Positions 24,816 through 37,392 are shown, counted from the stretch's first letter. The stretch: DNA of 64,000 bases from Burkholderia sp. BCC0506 (GCF_902833145.1 NZ_CADFEN010000003.1:248001-312000); one strand, 5' to 3'. The notes: a model not told the origin generated them from the letters alone. A program made the numbers and translations.

Positions 24816-25517
24816 TTACGCGTGCTTGGCGAGGCGGTAGCCGCTGCCGCGCACGGTTTCGATCATCGCATCGCAGCCGGCCGGTTTCAAGGCCGCACGC
24901 AATCGTTTGATATGGACGTCGACGGTGCGCTCCTCGACGAACACGTGGTCGCCCCACACCTGGTCGAGCAACTGCGTGCGGCTGTGCACGCGCTCCGGAT
25001 GCGTCATGAAGAAATGCAGCAGGCGGAACTCGGTCGGCCCGAGATCGAGCTTGATCTCGCTGCCGTCGCCGTGCGCGGCGACGCGATGCGTGGCCGGGTC
25101 GAGGCGCAGCCCGTTGATCGACACGACGTCCTCGGTCAGCTGCGGCGCGCGGCGGCGCAGCACGGCCTTGATGCGCGCCATCAGTTCCTTCGGCGAGAAC
25201 GGCTTCGTCACGTAGTCGTCCGCGCCGATCTCGAGGCCGAGCACCTTGTCCTGCTCGTCGCCGCGGGCGGTGAGCATGATGATCGGGATGTGCTTGGTCC
25301 GTTCGTTATTGCGCAGGTCGCGCGCGAACGCGATACCGGACTTGCCCGGCAGCATCCAGTCGAGCAGCACGAGATCGGGCAGCACGTCGCTGATCAGGTT
25401 CTGCGCCTGTTCGGCGTTGTACGCGCGGATCGGGCAGTGACCGGCGTGCTGGAGATTCACCGAGATCAGTTCGGAAATCGCGGGCTCATCTTCAACGACG
25501 AGAATGTTGCTGGGCAT
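24816..25517 (-). CDS. phoB: Phosphate-regulon response regulator PhoB
   Basis: A 233-residue OmpR-family regulator. The receiver domain carries the acidic pair E9-D10 and phospho-acceptor D53 (LVLLDWMLPGKSG), and the C-terminal winged-helix domain shows LGPTEFRLLHFFMTHP and VDVHIKRLRAAL. Phosphorylated PhoB binds Pho boxes such as those before pstS and ppk here. The ATG at 25,517 is preferred; a GTG two codons upstream would sit in the AGAGG ribosome-binding site. It lies 57 bases before phoR and 31 after phoU in the same operon. Confidence 0.97.
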   Translation of the reverse strand: MPSNILVVEDEPAISELISVNLQHAGHCPIRAYNAEQAQNLISDVLPDLVLLDWMLPGKSGIAFARDLRNNERTKHIPIIMLTARGDEQDKVLGLEIGADDYVTKPFSPKELMARIKAVLRRRAPQLTEDVVSINGLRLDPATHRVAAHGDGSEIKLDLGPTEFRLLHFFMTHPERVHSRTQLLDQVWGDHVFVEERTVDVHIKRLRAALKPAGCDAMIETVRGSGYRLAKHA

Positions 25518-25548
25518 CGGCACCTCTGTTCTTCCTGTACGGAGTCGA

Positions 25549-26253
25549 TTAACTGTTGGCTTCGCGATCGAGCGTGTCGCGCGGCTGGTGCCGCACGTCG
25601 GTGCCCTTCACGATGTAGATGATGAATTCGGCGATGTTCTTCGCGTGGTCGCCGATCCGCTCGATCGCCTTCGCGATGAACAGATATTCGAGGCCGACCG
25701 AGATCGTGCGCGGGTCTTCCTGCATGTACGACACGAGCTTGCGCACGAACGCGCGGAATTCCTGGTCGATTTCCTTGTCGTCCTTGACGATCTGCGCGGC
25801 GGCCACCGTATCGAGGCGCGCAAACGCGTCGAGCGCGCGGCGCAGAATCGTCACGGCCATCTCGCCCGACACCTTGATCTCGGCGATGTTGACCGCACGC
25901 GCGGCCGGCTCGTCGACCAGGCGGCGCACGCGCTTCGCGATCTTCTCGGCCTCGTCGCCCGCGCGCTCGAGGTTCGTAATCGTTTTCGAAATCGACATCA
26001 AAAGGCGCAGGTCGCGCGCGGCAGGCTGCCTCCGCGCGATGATGTTGCCGCACTCCTGGTCGATGTCGACTTCCATCGTGTTCAGGATCTCTTCGTTCGC
26101 GATCACCTTCTCGGCCGTCTCGCGGTCGAATTCGTTCAGCGCGTGCATCGCGCCGACGATCTGCGACTCCACGAGTCCGCCCATTTCCAGCACTTTCGAC
26201 GACACGGCATTCAGGTCCGCGTCGAACTGGCTCGACAGATGTTTATCCGACAT
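25549..26253 (-). CDS. phoU: Phosphate signalling protein PhoU
   Basis: PhoU links phosphate flux through Pst to inhibition of PhoR, turning the Pho regulon off when phosphate is plentiful. The 234 residues form two PhoU repeats of three helices: the first around LSSQFDADLNAVSSKVLEMG, the second around MAVTILRRALDAFARLD. Metal-binding acidic motifs typical of the family are seen in ETAEKVIANEEILN and NLERAGDEAEKIAKRV. It starts 18 bases after the pstB stop with GGAG in front, and belongs to the pstSCAB-phoUBR operon. Confidence 0.95.
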   Translation of the reverse strand: MSDKHLSSQFDADLNAVSSKVLEMGGLVESQIVGAMHALNEFDRETAEKVIANEEILNTMEVDIDQECGNIIARRQPAARDLRLLMSISKTITNLERAGDEAEKIAKRVRRLVDEPAARAVNIAEIKVSGEMAVTILRRALDAFARLDTVAAAQIVKDDKEIDQEFRAFVRKLVSYMQEDPRTISVGLEYLFIAKAIERIGDHAKNIAEFIIYIVKGTDVRHQPRDTLDREANS

Positions 26254-26271
26254 GACTGTTGTTCTCCGTCA

Positions 26272-27120
26272 TCAGCCGAAGCGGCCGGTGATGTAGTCTT
26301 CCGTTTCCTTGCGCACCGGCTTGATGAAGATCTTTTCGGTTTCGCCGAACTCGATCAGCTCGCCCAGGTACATGTACGCCGTGTAGTCCGAGCAGCGTGC
26401 GGCCTGCTGCATGTTGTGCGTGACGATCACGACCGTGTAGTCGCTCTTCAGCTCCGCGATCAGCTCCTCGATGCGGCCCGTCGAGATCGGGTCGAGCGCC
26501 GAGCACGGCTCGTCGAGCAGCAGCACTTCCGGACGGATCGCGATGCCGCGCGCGATGCACAGACGCTGCTGCTGGCCACCCGACAGCCCGTAGCCGCTCT
26601 GGCCCAGCTTGTCCTTCACTTCGTTCCACAGCGCGGCCTTCGTGAGCGCCCACTCGACGCGGTCGTCCATTTCCGAACGCGTGAGCTTTTCGAACATCTT
26701 CACGCCGAACGCGATGTTGTCGTAGATCGACATCGGGAACGGGGTCGGCTTCTGGAACACCATGCCGATGCGCGCGCGCAGCAGCGAGATGTCGCGCTTC
26801 GTCGTCAGCAGGTTCTCGCCGTCCATCAGGATTTCGCCTTCCGCGCGCTGCTCCGGATAGAGCGCGAACATCTTGTTGAACGTGCGCAAGAGCGTTGACT
26901 TGCCGCAGCCCGACGGGCCGATGAACGCCGTCACCTTCCCTTCGGGGATGCGCAGGTTGATGTTCTTCAGCGCGTGGAACTTGTTGTAGAAGAAGTTGAG
27001 GTTGTTGACCTCGATCTTCGCGTTCAGCGGCGCGAGCGGACGGCCGTTCGCCGCGTCGTGCGTGCCGGCGGGCGCAGCGGTGCGCTCGACGGGATTCAGG
27101 TGGCTTTCTGCCATATTCAT
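26272..27120 (-). CDS. pstB: Phosphate ABC transporter ATP-binding protein PstB
   Basis: The ATPase that powers high-affinity phosphate import. The 282 residues include Walker [13 protein letters not shown] (about residue 70), the Q-loop in [16 protein letters not shown] (a PstB hallmark), the ABC signature [14 protein letters not shown], Walker [14 protein letters not shown] and the switch histidine in [10 protein letters not shown]. The N-terminal 30 residues are a non-conserved extension. The ATG at 27,120 has GGAG seven bases upstream. It follows pstA by 15 bases. Confidence 0.97.
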   Translation of the reverse strand: MNMAESHLNPVERTAAPAGTHDAANGRPLAPLNAKIEVNNLNFFYNKFHALKNINLRIPEGKVTAFIGPSGCGKSTLLRTFNKMFALYPEQRAEGEILMDGENLLTTKRDISLLRARIGMVFQKPTPFPMSIYDNIAFGVKMFEKLTRSEMDDRVEWALTKAALWNEVKDKLGQSGYGLSGGQQQRLCIARGIAIRPEVLLLDEPCSALDPISTGRIEELIAELKSDYTVVIVTHNMQQAARCSDYTAYMYLGELIEFGETEKIFIKPVRKETEDYITGRFG

Positions 27121-27135
27121 CGGATTGCTCCGCCG

Positions 27136-28029
27136 TTACTTTTTCGAGAAGATCGAGCGCGCCAGGACGTTGAGTCCGAGCACCCCGAGCGTAATCAGGA
27201 ACACGCCCGCCCACGCGAGCGACTGCCATTCCGCGAACGGGCTCATCGCGAACTTGTAGATCGTGACCGGCAGGTTCGCCATCGGCTGGCTCATGTCGAC
27301 CGAGAAGAACTGGTTCGACAGCGCGGTAAACAGCAGCGGCGCCGTTTCGCCGGCGATCCGCGCGACCGCGAGCAGCACGCCCGTCACGATCCCGCCGACC
27401 GACGCGCGCAGCGTGATCTTCAGCACCATGCGCCACTTCGGCGTGCCGAGCGCGACGGCCGCTTCGCGCAGCGCGTTCGGCACGAGCTTCAGCATGTTCT
27501 CGGTCGTGCGGATCACGATCGGGATCTGCAGCAGCGCGAGTGCGATCACGCCGGCCCAGCCCGAGAAGCGCCCCGACTTCGCGACGACGATCGCGTACAC
27601 GAACAGGCCGATGACGATCGACGGCGCCGACAGCAGGATGTCGTTGATGAAGCGGATCGTGCTGGCCAGCAGGTTCTTCTGCCCGTATTCGGCGAGATAG
27701 ACGCCCGCGAGGATGCCGATCGGCGTGCCGACCAGCGTGCCGAAGCCGCACAGCAACAGGCTGCCGACGATCGCGTTCGCGAGACCGCCGCCTTCCGTGT
27801 TCGGGGCCGGCGTCGATTCGGTGAACAGTTGCAGCGACAGGCCGCCGACGCCGAGGTGCACCGTCGTGTAGAGAATCCACACGAGCCACAGCAGGCCGAA
27901 CGCCATCGCGGCGAGCGATGCGGTGAGCGCGATCGCGTTGACGGCCTTGCGCTTGCGCTGCAAGCGGTTGCGCATCGCGTCGAGCGCGGCGCCGTCCGGC
28001 CCCGGGAAATGCATGATGGGCTCGCTCAT
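27136..28029 (-). CDS. pstA: Phosphate ABC transporter permease PstA
   Basis: One of the two membrane permeases of the Pst phosphate importer. The 297-residue protein has six predicted helices and the permease coupling motif [19 protein letters not shown] (the EAA loop), with [22 protein letters not shown] following, typical of PstA. The ATG overlaps the pstC stop in an ATGA arrangement, so the two permeases are translationally coupled. The start giving [10 protein letters not shown] is therefore firm. Confidence 0.96.
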   Translation of the reverse strand: MSEPIMHFPGPDGAALDAMRNRLQRKRKAVNAIALTASLAAMAFGLLWLVWILYTTVHLGVGGLSLQLFTESTPAPNTEGGGLANAIVGSLLLCGFGTLVGTPIGILAGVYLAEYGQKNLLASTIRFINDILLSAPSIVIGLFVYAIVVAKSGRFSGWAGVIALALLQIPIVIRTTENMLKLVPNALREAAVALGTPKWRMVLKITLRASVGGIVTGVLLAVARIAGETAPLLFTALSNQFFSVDMSQPMANLPVTIYKFAMSPFAEWQSLAWAGVFLITLGVLGLNVLARSIFSKK

Positions 28030-29012
28030 TTCTTGCCCTCTCCCTTCTCGAGACGAAGCAGCAGCAGTTTGGAGATGGACAGCACGATGAACGTGATCAC
28101 GAACAGGATCAGGCCGAGTTCCATCAGCGCGGACGTATGCAGGCCCGGCTGCGCTTCCGCGAATTCGTTCGCGAGCGCCGACGTGATGCTGTTGCCCGGC
28201 GCGAACAGCGACACGCTGTCGAGCAGGTTCGTGTTGCCGATCACGAAGGTCACGGCCATCGTTTCGCCGAGCGCGCGGCCGAGGCCGAGCATCACGCCGC
28301 CGATCACGCCGGTTTTCGTGTAGGGCAGCACGACCTTCCACATCACTTCCCACGTCGTGCAGCCGATCCCGTACGCCGACTCCTTCAGCAGCACCGGCGT
28401 GACCTCGAACACGTCGCGCATCACCGATGCGATGTACGGAATGATCATGATCGCGAGGATCACGCCGGCCGCGAGGATGCCGATGCCGATCGGCGCGCCG
28501 GACGTCAGCGGACCGATCACCCACACGTCCTTGAACAGGCGGCCGATCGGCTTCTGGAAGTATTCGGCGAAGATCGGCGCGAACACGAGCAGGCCCCACA
28601 TGCCGTACACGATCGACGGAATCGCGGCGAGCAGTTCGATCGCGATGCCGAGCGGACGGCGCAGCCACACGGGCGCCAGCTCGGTGAGGAACAGTGCGAT
28701 GCCGAAACTGACCGGTACCGCGATGACGAGTGCGATCAGCGACGTCACGAGCGTGCCGTAGATCGGCACGAGTGCGCCATAGATGTCCGAGTTGGGATCC
28801 CACTCGGATTGCCACAGGAACGCGATGCCGAACTTCTGGATGGTCGGCATCGACGCGACGATCAGGGAAACGATGATCCCGCCCAGCAACAGCAGGGTCA
28901 CGATCGCGGCGAGCCGTGCAAGGCCGCCGAACAGGACATCCCCGAGACGGCTCGGCGCACGCTGCTGCACGCTGTCGGGCGATCGGGAGGACGTGTATGA
29001 AATATCAGACAT
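28026..29012 (-). CDS. pstC: Phosphate ABC transporter permease PstC
   Basis: Second permease of the Pst system, 328 residues with six core helices. It shows the coupling motif [19 protein letters not shown] and [18 protein letters not shown], both typical of PstC, plus [16 protein letters not shown]. The start giving [10 protein letters not shown] is preferred over upstream in-frame sequence that lies in the gap after pstS. It overlaps pstA by four bases. Confidence 0.96.
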   Translation of the reverse strand: MSDISYTSSRSPDSVQQRAPSRLGDVLFGGLARLAAIVTLLLLGGIIVSLIVASMPTIQKFGIAFLWQSEWDPNSDIYGALVPIYGTLVTSLIALVIAVPVSFGIALFLTELAPVWLRRPLGIAIELLAAIPSIVYGMWGLLVFAPIFAEYFQKPIGRLFKDVWVIGPLTSGAPIGIGILAAGVILAIMIIPYIASVMRDVFEVTPVLLKESAYGIGCTTWEVMWKVVLPYTKTGVIGGVMLGLGRALGETMAVTFVIGNTNLLDSVSLFAPGNSITSALANEFAEAQPGLHTSALMELGLILFVITFIVLSISKLLLLRLEKGEGKK

Positions 29013-29105
29013 GGGTGCCTGCTTTTGATCGCCGGGCGCCGTAACGCCCGGCTTTACCGCACACACTGCCCGACCGGCACGGCCGGGCAGCGAACCGCTG
29101 ATGGC

Positions 29106-30140
29106 TTACTCGGTGGCGACCGGCTTGCCCGAAGCGTCCGTCACCTTCGTCTTCCACTGCTTGCGGATTTCCGTCTCGACCGTCGCCGGCAGCGAGATGT
29201 AGTCGAGGCTGTCGGCAGCCTTCTCGCCGTTCTTGAACGCCCAGCTGAAGAACTTCAGCGTTTCCGCGCCCTGCTCCGGCTTGTCCTGCTTCGCGTGCAG
29301 CAGCACGAACGTCGCGCCGACGACCGGCCATGCGTCCTTGCCCGGCTGGTTCGTCAGGATCTGGTAGAACGACTTCGACCAGTTCGCGCCGGCTGCCGCG
29401 GCCTTGAACGTTTCCGTCTTCGGCTCGACCACCGTGCCCGTCGAGTTCTTCAGCGCAGTGTAGGTCATATTGTTCTTCTTCGCGTACGCCCACTCGACGT
29501 AGCCGATCGCGCCCGGCAGGCGCTGCACGAAGGCCGCGACGCCGTCGTTGCCCTTGCCGCCCGTGCCCGTCGGCCAGTTGACCGTCGTGCCTTCGCCGAT
29601 CTTCGACTTCCACTCGTCGTTGACCTTCGACAGGTAGTTCGTCCAGATGAAGCTCGTGCCCGAGCCGTCGGCGCGGCGGACCACGGCGATGTCCGTATCC
29701 GGCAGCTTGACCTTCGGGTTCAGCGCGGCGATCGCCGGGTCGTTCCACTTCTTGATCTTGCCGAGGTAGATGTCGCCGAGCACCGGGCCCGACAGCGTCA
29801 GTTCGCCGGCCTTCACGCCCGGCACGTTGACGACCGGCACCACGCCGCCGACCACCGTCGGGAACTGGAACAGGCCTTCCTTCGCGAGCTCTTCATCCTT
29901 CAGCGGAGCGTCCGAACCGGCAAAATCGACCGTCTTCGCGACGATCTGCTTCAGGCCGCCCGACGAGCCGATGCCCTGGTAGTTGACCTTCGAACCGCCG
30001 GACTGCTGGTAGTCCGCGGCCCATTTCGTATAGATCGGCATCGCGAACGTGCTACCTGCGCCCGTGATGTCGGCAGCGTGCGCGGCGACGGCGAAAAGCG
30101 CGCCAGCCAGGCCGGCAATCGCGGTTTGCATCAATTTCAT
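29106..30140 (-). CDS. pstS: Periplasmic phosphate-binding protein PstS
   Basis: PstS captures phosphate in the periplasm and hands it to PstCA. The 344-residue precursor has a clean signal peptide ([19 protein letters not shown], cut after AHA) and the phosphate-site motifs [32 protein letters not shown] and [20 protein letters not shown] lies four bases before the ATG. It is the first gene of the pst-pho operon and is preceded by a five-repeat Pho-box array. The 93-base gap to pstC may hold an internal attenuating hairpin, but none is striking. Confidence 0.97.
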   Translation of the reverse strand: MKLMQTAIAGLAGALFAVAAHAADITGAGSTFAMPIYTKWAADYQQSGGSKVNYQGIGSSGGLKQIVAKTVDFAGSDAPLKDEELAKEGLFQFPTVVGGVVPVVNVPGVKAGELTLSGPVLGDIYLGKIKKWNDPAIAALNPKVKLPDTDIAVVRRADGSGTSFIWTNYLSKVNDEWKSKIGEGTTVNWPTGTGGKGNDGVAAFVQRLPGAIGYVEWAYAKKNNMTYTALKNSTGTVVEPKTETFKAAAAGANWSKSFYQILTNQPGKDAWPVVGATFVLLHAKQDKPEQGAETLKFFSWAFKNGEKAADSLDYISLPATVETEIRKQWKTKVTDASGKPVATE

Positions 30141-30196
30141 GAGACCTCCAGTGTGTGAGCGGATGACTACGGCACCGCGAAGGTTAGGGGCTGCTC

Positions 30197-30246
30197 ATGA
30201 CGGTAATGTGACAATCGATGAAACTGGCGTGACAGTAACATGACTG
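30197..30246 (-). promoter_or_regulatory. Five-repeat Pho-box array before pstS
   Basis: Read toward pstS, the seven-base repeats are CAGTCAT, CTGTCAC, GTTTCAT, TTGTCAC and CCGTCAT, spaced four, four, three and four bases apart (GTTA, GCCA, CGA, ATTA). Each resembles the CTGTCAT PhoB half-site, and the last ends 56 bases before the pstS ATG. The one three-base spacer breaks the 11-bp phase into a set of three and a set of two. Confidence 0.85.
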
Positions 30247-30502
30247 GTTGAAAGGGAGTATCGGGCGGTGCGTCGGGACGCGCGAGCGGCGCTGGCGGCA
30301 AGAATTGCCTGGCTCGGCGGGGCGGGATGAACGCCCGTTTTCACCGGCGTGCGGCGCATCGTGGCGTAGCGTCAGGCCGGCGGGAAGCTGGGTCTCGCCG
30401 CGGGGCGTGATTTCGGGGTCGGATACCCGGCTTGGTCGGGAGAACGTGTTTGCCGAAGATCGCTTCTATTCAGTATGGCAAACCTTTGCGTCTGACAAAA
30501 TC

Positions 30503-30522
30503 GCGGCGCCCGAAGGCGCCGC
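30503..30522 (-). terminator. Terminator-like hairpin after glmM, and nearby gene-free stretch
   Basis: The stem GCGGCGCC/GGCGCCGC with loop CGAA lies 60 bases past the glmM stop; on the minus strand it is followed by GATTTTG, a weak U tract. A second GC-rich inverted repeat sits nearer glmM at about 30,541-30,575. The rest of 30,247-30,500 shows no gene. Confidence 0.5.
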
Positions 30523-30582
30523 ACGCACATCCATCGGCAACGGGCGCGCGGGCGGCCGGACCGCCGCGCGCCCGCCGTCGGG

Positions 30583-31938
30583 TCAGCTCGTCGCCGCGCG
30601 CACCGCGTCGGCGATCGTCTCCGCATGGCGAACCGCGTCGGCCGCCTGCCGCGCTTCGACCATCACGCGCAGCACGGGCTCCGTGCCCGATGCGCGGATC
30701 AGCACGCGGCCGCTGCCGGCGAGCGCGGCTTCGGCTGCATCGATCGCGGCGCGAATCGACGCACTGCCCTTCCAGTCGGCGCCCGGCCTCATCCGCACGT
30801 TGATCAGCTTCTGCGGGAACAGCGCGACGCCGTCGAGCATCTGCGCGAGGGTGCGGCCGCTGCGCTTCAGCGCGGCCAGCACGAGCAGCGCCGACACGAT
30901 GCCGTCGCCGGTCGAATGCCGGTCCAGCGACAGGATGTGGCCCGAGCCTTCCGCGCCGAGTTGCCAGCCGTGCTCGCGCAACTGCTCGAGCACGTAGCGG
31001 TCGCCGACCGCCGCACGGACGAACTTCACGCCCTCGCGCTGCAGCGCGACTTCGACGGCGAGGTTGGTCATCAGCGTGCCGACCGCGCCGTCGACCTTGC
31101 CGTCGGTCGCGATGCGGTCCTTCACGAGCACGTAGAGCAGCTCGTCGCCGTTGTACAGCCGGCCGGTCGCGTCGACGACCTGCAGGCGATCGGCGTCGCC
31201 GTCGAGCGCGATGCCGAGATCGGCGTGATTCGCGCGCACCGCGCGCACCAGCGCGTCCGGCGCGGTCGCGCCGACGCCGTCGTTGATGTTGAAGCCGTTC
31301 GGCGCGACGCCGATCGGGATCACGTCCGCGCCGAGTTCATGGAACACGTGCGGCGCAATCTGGTACGCGGCGCCGTGCGCGCAATCGATCACGAGCTTCA
31401 GCCCGCGCAGGTCGAACGCGGCCGGGAACGTGCTCTTGCAGAACTCGATGTAGCGGCCGGCTGCGTCGTCGAGGCGGCGCGCCTTGCCGAGCCCGTCGGA
31501 CGGCGCGCATTCGAGCGGCTTGTCGAGCCACGCCTCGATCGCGGCTTCGGTGTCGTCGGGCAGCTTGTTGCCGTCGGCCGAGAAGAATTTGATCCCGTTG
31601 TCGTGATACGGGTTGTGCGACGCGCTGATCACGACGCCGGCCGACAGGCGCAGCGCACGCGTCAGGTACGCGACGCCGGGCGTCGGCATCGGGCCGGCCA
31701 GCATCACGTCGACGCCGGCCGCCGAGAATCCGGCCTCGAGCGCGGCTTCGAGCATGTAGCCCGACACGCGCGTGTCCTTGCCGATCAGCACCGTCGGGCG
31801 CGAGCCGGCCGCGACGTCGGCCGAGCCGGCCAATACCTTGCCGGCCGCATAGCCGAGACGCAATACGAAATCCGGCGTGATGGGCGCGTCGCCCACCGTG
31901 CCGCGAATGCCGTCCGTGCCGAAATATCGACGTCCCAT
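30583..31938 (-). CDS. glmM: Phosphoglucosamine mutase
   Basis: GlmM converts glucosamine-6-phosphate to glucosamine-1-phosphate on the way to UDP-GlcNAc for peptidoglycan and lipopolysaccharide. The 451 residues match the family. The catalytic phosphoserine is S107 in [10 protein letters not shown], the metal-binding loop is [11 protein letters not shown], the sugar-binding loop GEGSGH appears as GAEGSGHI, and the C-terminal phosphate loop is [15 protein letters not shown]. It follows folP by 33 bases, the usual folP-glmM pair, downstream of ftsH. Confidence 0.97.
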   Translation of the reverse strand: MGRRYFGTDGIRGTVGDAPITPDFVLRLGYAAGKVLAGSADVAAGSRPTVLIGKDTRVSGYMLEAALEAGFSAAGVDVMLAGPMPTPGVAYLTRALRLSAGVVISASHNPYHDNGIKFFSADGNKLPDDTEAAIEAWLDKPLECAPSDGLGKARRLDDAAGRYIEFCKSTFPAAFDLRGLKLVIDCAHGAAYQIAPHVFHELGADVIPIGVAPNGFNINDGVGATAPDALVRAVRANHADLGIALDGDADRLQVVDATGRLYNGDELLYVLVKDRIATDGKVDGAVGTLMTNLAVEVALQREGVKFVRAAVGDRYVLEQLREHGWQLGAEGSGHILSLDRHSTGDGIVSALLVLAALKRSGRTLAQMLDGVALFPQKLINVRMRPGADWKGSASIRAAIDAAEAALAGSGRVLIRASGTEPVLRVMVEARQAADAVRHAETIADAVRAATS

Positions 31939-31971
31939 GGCGAACCTTCCTCCTTCGTCTTTCTGACTTGC

Positions 31972-32865
31972 TTATCGTTGCCGCGCGGCTTCGCGCACGG
32001 CATTCCATACTTTGAGCGCATCGACCGTCGCCGCGACATCGTGCACGCGCACGATCGCCGCACCTCGCTCGACCGCGCACAACGCGGCCGCCACGCTCGC
32101 CGCGACGCGTTCCATCGGCGGCTTGCCGCCGATCACCGCGCCGAGCATCGACTTGCGCGACATGCCGGCGAGAATCGGATAGGCGCGCCCGTCCGGGCGC
32201 GCGGGCGCCGTGTCCGGCAGTGCGGCCAGCAGCGCATAGTTGTCGTCGACGACCGCCTTGCCGAAACCGAAGCCGGGATCGACGCAAATGCGCTCCGCCG
32301 CCACTCCGGCATCGCGCAGCGCCTGCGCACGTGCGGCGAGAAAATCGCGCACGTCGGTCACGACGTCGCCGTAGTCGGGCTCGCCGACCTGCATCGTCTG
32401 CGGCTCGCCGAGCATGTGCATCGCGCACAGGCCGCTCTCGCCGTCGCGCACCGCGTCGATCGCGCCCGGCTGGCGGAACCCCCAAATGTCGTTGATCAGG
32501 TCCGCGCCGGCGGCCAGCGCCGCGCGCATCACGTCCGGCTTGTAGGTATCGACCGACAGCGGCACGTTCAGCGGCCGCAGCGCCTCGACGAGCGGAATCA
32601 CCCGCGCGAGCTCCTCGGCGAGCGGCACGGGCGGCGCGCCGGGGCGCGTCGATTCGCCGCCGATGTCGAGCAGGTCCGCGCCTTCGGCAATCATCCGCTC
32701 GGCCTGGCGCAGCGCATCGTCGCGCGCGAGGAAGCGGCCGCCGTCGGAGAACGAATCGGGCGTGGCATTGAGGATGCCCATCACGAGCGGGCGCTCGAAC
32801 GTCAGTTCGAAGCGGCCGCACCGGAGCGGCGCGGGAATCAGGGGGGACACTGCGGAATCGGACAC
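31972..32865 (-). CDS. folP: Dihydropteroate synthase (GTG start)
   Basis: FolP joins p-aminobenzoate to the pterin pyrophosphate in folate synthesis and is the sulfonamide target. About 297 residues form a TIM barrel with VMGILNATPDSFSDGG (pterin-site loop), DIGGESTRPGAPP, NDIWGF, DPGFGFGK and a C-terminal VRVHDVAATVDALKVW. The start is uncertain: GTG at 32,865, giving VSDSAVSP, matches family N termini in length, but has no clear ribosome-binding site; the in-frame ATG further upstream is less likely. It lies between ftsH and glmM on the same strand. Confidence 0.93.
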   Translation of the reverse strand: MSDSAVSPLIPAPLRCGRFELTFERPLVMGILNATPDSFSDGGRFLARDDALRQAERMIAEGADLLDIGGESTRPGAPPVPLAEELARVIPLVEALRPLNVPLSVDTYKPDVMRAALAAGADLINDIWGFRQPGAIDAVRDGESGLCAMHMLGEPQTMQVGEPDYGDVVTDVRDFLAARAQALRDAGVAAERICVDPGFGFGKAVVDDNYALLAALPDTAPARPDGRAYPILAGMSRKSMLGAVIGGKPPMERVAASVAAALCAVERGAAIVRVHDVAATVDALKVWNAVREAARQR

Positions 32866-32941
32866 GAGCAACGGGCGTGGATGAATGCAAAACGGGCCGG
32901 TGTGAAGCCACACCAGCCCGTGAACGGTGCTAAAGCGGAGA

Positions 32942-34840
<1,899 letters not shown>

Positions 34841-35006
34841 AGCACCACTCCTTCACTCGTAGACGAGCGCCTACATTTTCCTTGCGGCGCCCCTCGGTCA
34901 TTCTAATCCAGTCCGACCACCCCCGCCATAAGCATTGACAACCGCCGCGATAGCGCTGCGCTTGTCCGGCAAGGGCCGGAGCCCGTTTGCGGCACCGCAC
35001 TCCGCA

Positions 35007-35669
35007 TCAGCGCGGATGCTTCAGCTGCCGACCCAAAATGAACGTTTCGGACGATTTGTCGCGGGATGCCTTGGGCTTGCGTGGCGCGACAACCTTAAAC
35101 TGCTGTTTGAACTTCTCGACGATCTGGCTGTAGCCGCTGCCGTGAAAACACTTCACGAGCAGCGCACCTTCCGGCTTCAAATGGTTCTGCGCGAATTCGA
35201 GCGCCAGATCGCAGAGATGCTCGATGCGCGCGGCGTCCGCCGAGGCCACGCCGGAGAGGTTGGGGGCCATGTCCGAAATAACAAGGTCCACCGCACGGCC
35301 TTCGAGCACTTCTTCGAGCTGGTGGAGAACGTCGTCCTCGCGGAAGTCGCCCTGCAGGAAGTGCACGTCGGCGATCGGCTCCATCGGCAGGATGTCGAGC
35401 GCAACGATCGTGCCGTCGATACCGCCTTCGCGCTCCGCGTCGCGCTTCTTGCCCTGCGCGAGCTTGTTGCGGGCATACTGGCTCCAGCTGCCCGGCGTGG
35501 CGCCGAGATCGACGATCACCTGGCCCGGACGGATCAGCTTGTCCTGCTCGTCGATTTCCTTCAGCTTGTACGCGGCGCGCGCGCGATAGCCCTCCCGCTG
35601 CGCCATTTTGACGTACGGGTCGTTGATGTGGTCGTGCAGCCAGTGCTGGTTGAAGCGGTTTTTTGCCAT
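35007..35669 (-). CDS. rlmE: 23S rRNA 2'-O-ribose U2552 methyltransferase RlmE
   Basis: RlmE (FtsJ/RrmJ) methylates U2552 of 23S rRNA late in 50S assembly. The 220 residues show the S-adenosylmethionine motif [14 protein letters not shown], the catalytic aspartate in [14 protein letters not shown] and the catalytic lysine in [12 protein letters not shown]. It is the first gene of the rlmE-ftsH-folP-glmM run and is divergent from yhbY, another 50S-assembly factor, so the gap of about 190 bases between them holds two divergent promoters. Confidence 0.96.
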   Translation of the reverse strand: MAKNRFNQHWLHDHINDPYVKMAQREGYRARAAYKLKEIDEQDKLIRPGQVIVDLGATPGSWSQYARNKLAQGKKRDAEREGGIDGTIVALDILPMEPIADVHFLQGDFREDDVLHQLEEVLEGRAVDLVISDMAPNLSGVASADAARIEHLCDLALEFAQNHLKPEGALLVKCFHGSGYSQIVEKFKQQFKVVAPRKPKASRDKSSETFILGRQLKHPR

Positions 35670-35862
35670 TCGAGAGAGAGATTGCTGCCAATTGCTTCGT
35701 GAAGCCGCGCTTTTAGCGGATAATACGCGTCTTCTTCGCGCGGCCGCGGCCCCTTTTCGGGCCCAAGCCGCGATTTTACGTGGTTTCGGCGCACGGCTGA
35801 CGCGGTAACGTCCCGCGATCGCTTTTCAGCCAGCGCGCCCTTAATTAGATTTCGACATTTCC

Positions 35863-36390
35863 ATGCCCGCCCTTTCGCTTTCTCCCGCCGAGCGCTCCGC
35901 GCTGCGCTCCCAGGCCCATGCGCTCAAGCCCGTCGTGCTGATCGGCGCCGAAGGGCTGACCGACGCCGTGCTGAAGGAAATCAAGGTGCACCTCGACGCG
36001 CACCAGCTGATCAAGATTCGCGTGTTCGGCGACGAGCGCGACGAACGCATCGCGATTTACGACGAGATCTGCGACCGTCTGAACGCGGCCCCGATTCAGC
36101 ATATCGGCAAGCTGCTGGTGATCTGGAGGCCCGAAGCCCCGGCGGCGGCCCCGGCCCGCGGCCGTCGTGCCGGTGCGCTGCCGAGCGCGGCCGAAGCCGC
36201 CGACGACAAGAAAGGCCGTGCGCCGCGCACCGTCAAGGTCGTCAAGGTGTCGCCGAACGCGAGCCCCGTGCGCCGTCCGCGGCCGGTCAAGGTCACCGTG
36301 CGCGGCAACGAACGCGTGACGGCAGGCGGCACCGTGAAGCGCGCGAAAAAGCGCCAGGCCAGCACCAAGCGACCGTTCCAGGACAAGTAA
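35863..36390 (+). CDS. yhbY: YhbY/CRS1-YhbY RNA-binding protein with basic tail
   Basis: YhbY binds pre-50S ribosomal particles. Residues 1-100 form the CRM domain: LSPAERSALRSQAHALKPVV, the GxxG loop region IGAEGLTDAV, and HQLIKIRVFGD. E. coli YhbY stops near 97 residues; here the protein has 175, with a Lys/Arg/Pro/Ala-rich tail (for example RTVKVVKVSPNASPVRRPRP) that is probably disordered and RNA-binding. It is divergent from rlmE. A short GC hairpin at 36,400-36,421 follows but lacks a T run. Confidence 0.92.
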   Translation: MPALSLSPAERSALRSQAHALKPVVLIGAEGLTDAVLKEIKVHLDAHQLIKIRVFGDERDERIAIYDEICDRLNAAPIQHIGKLLVIWRPEAPAAAPARGRRAGALPSAAEAADDKKGRAPRTVKVVKVSPNASPVRRPRPVKVTVRGNERVTAGGTVKRAKKRQASTKRPFQDK

Positions 36391-36442
36391 GACACCCGCG
36401 CGGCACGGACTCCCGTGCCGCCGCCCTGCCCTGGCGCGACGC

Positions 36443-36904
36443 TCAGGCGTCGCGCGCCGGCAGACGCCAGATCAGCATCAGCCCCAGCACGCTCTCGACG
36501 AGATAGAACACGCTCGAGACGCCGTGCAGCATCCCGAAGCGGCTCGCATACGGCGAATTCGCGATATCGGTGCCCGCATCCATCGCGGCCACCCGCAGCG
36601 CGTTCATGAACGGCTGCAGCGCGAAATACCCGACCAGCACGCACACGACCATCGCGGCGACGATCCAGCGCACGCGGCGATACTCGTCGCTGCCGCGTCG
36701 CACCTGCTGATTCGACAGCGCGAGCAGCAGCACGCCGCACACGACGCCGAGGATCGCCTCGATGCGGAACAGCTGGGCGGCGACCGAACCGGCCATCATC
36801 CGCTCCAGCGTCTTGAACAATACGGGCGCGACCGCATACCCGATCGTCAGCAGGCTGCCGACCCATACGGCCGACAGCAGACGGAACACGCGATGCGGCA
36901 TCAC
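36443..36904 (-). CDS. DUF4149 membrane protein
   Basis: A 153-residue protein with about four membrane helices, including RLLSAVWVGSLLTIGYAVAP and a C-terminal FYLVESVLGLMLIW. The WVGSLLTIGYAVAPVLF stretch is typical of DUF4149/TMEM205-like proteins of unknown function. It starts 11 bases after the greA stop and is probably the last gene of that transcript. Position after greA is common in Betaproteobacteria. Confidence 0.82.
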   Translation of the reverse strand: MMPHRVFRLLSAVWVGSLLTIGYAVAPVLFKTLERMMAGSVAAQLFRIEAILGVVCGVLLLALSNQQVRRGSDEYRRVRWIVAAMVVCVLVGYFALQPFMNALRVAAMDAGTDIANSPYASRFGMLHGVSSVFYLVESVLGLMLIWRLPARDA

Positions 36905-36915
36905 GTCGCCCCGCT

Positions 36916-37392
36916 TCAGATGTAGCTGACCGAGATGATTTCGTACTCGCGCACGCCGCCCGGCGCCTGCACGGCCGCGACGTCGCCTTCGGACTTGCCG
37001 ATCAGCGCACGCGCGATCGGCGAGCTGACCGAGATCAGGCCGTGGTCGATATCGGCTTCGTCGTCGCCGACGATCTGGTACTTGACGGTGTCGCCCGACT
37101 CGAGATCCTCGAGTTCGACCGTCGACGCGAAGACCACGCGGCCGTCGGCATCGAGCACGGTGGGGTCGATGACTTGCGCGGCGGACAGCTTCGATTCGAT
37201 TTCTGCGATACGACCCTCGATAAAGCCCTGCTTTTCCTTCGCGGCATCGTATTCGGCGTTTTCGGACAGGTCGCCCTGTGCGCGGGCCTCCGCGATCGCG
37301 TTGATCACGGCCGGCCGCTCGACGGACTTGAGGCGCTGCAATTCATCGCGCAGTTGCTCTGCGCCACGCTTTGTCAACGGAATGGTGCTCAT
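36916..37392 (-). CDS. greA: Transcription elongation factor GreA
   Basis: GreA rescues backtracked RNA polymerase by stimulating cleavage of the nascent transcript. The 158-residue protein has the N-terminal coiled coil with the acidic tip ([20 protein letters not shown]) and the C-terminal FKBP-like domain with [17 protein letters not shown] and [14 protein letters not shown]. It lies downstream of carB on the same strand, behind a terminator-like hairpin, so it may receive some carB read-through besides its own promoter. Confidence 0.97.
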   Translation of the reverse strand: MSTIPLTKRGAEQLRDELQRLKSVERPAVINAIAEARAQGDLSENAEYDAAKEKQGFIEGRIAEIESKLSAAQVIDPTVLDADGRVVFASTVELEDLESGDTVKYQIVGDDEADIDHGLISVSSPIARALIGKSEGDVAAVQAPGGVREYEIISVSYI

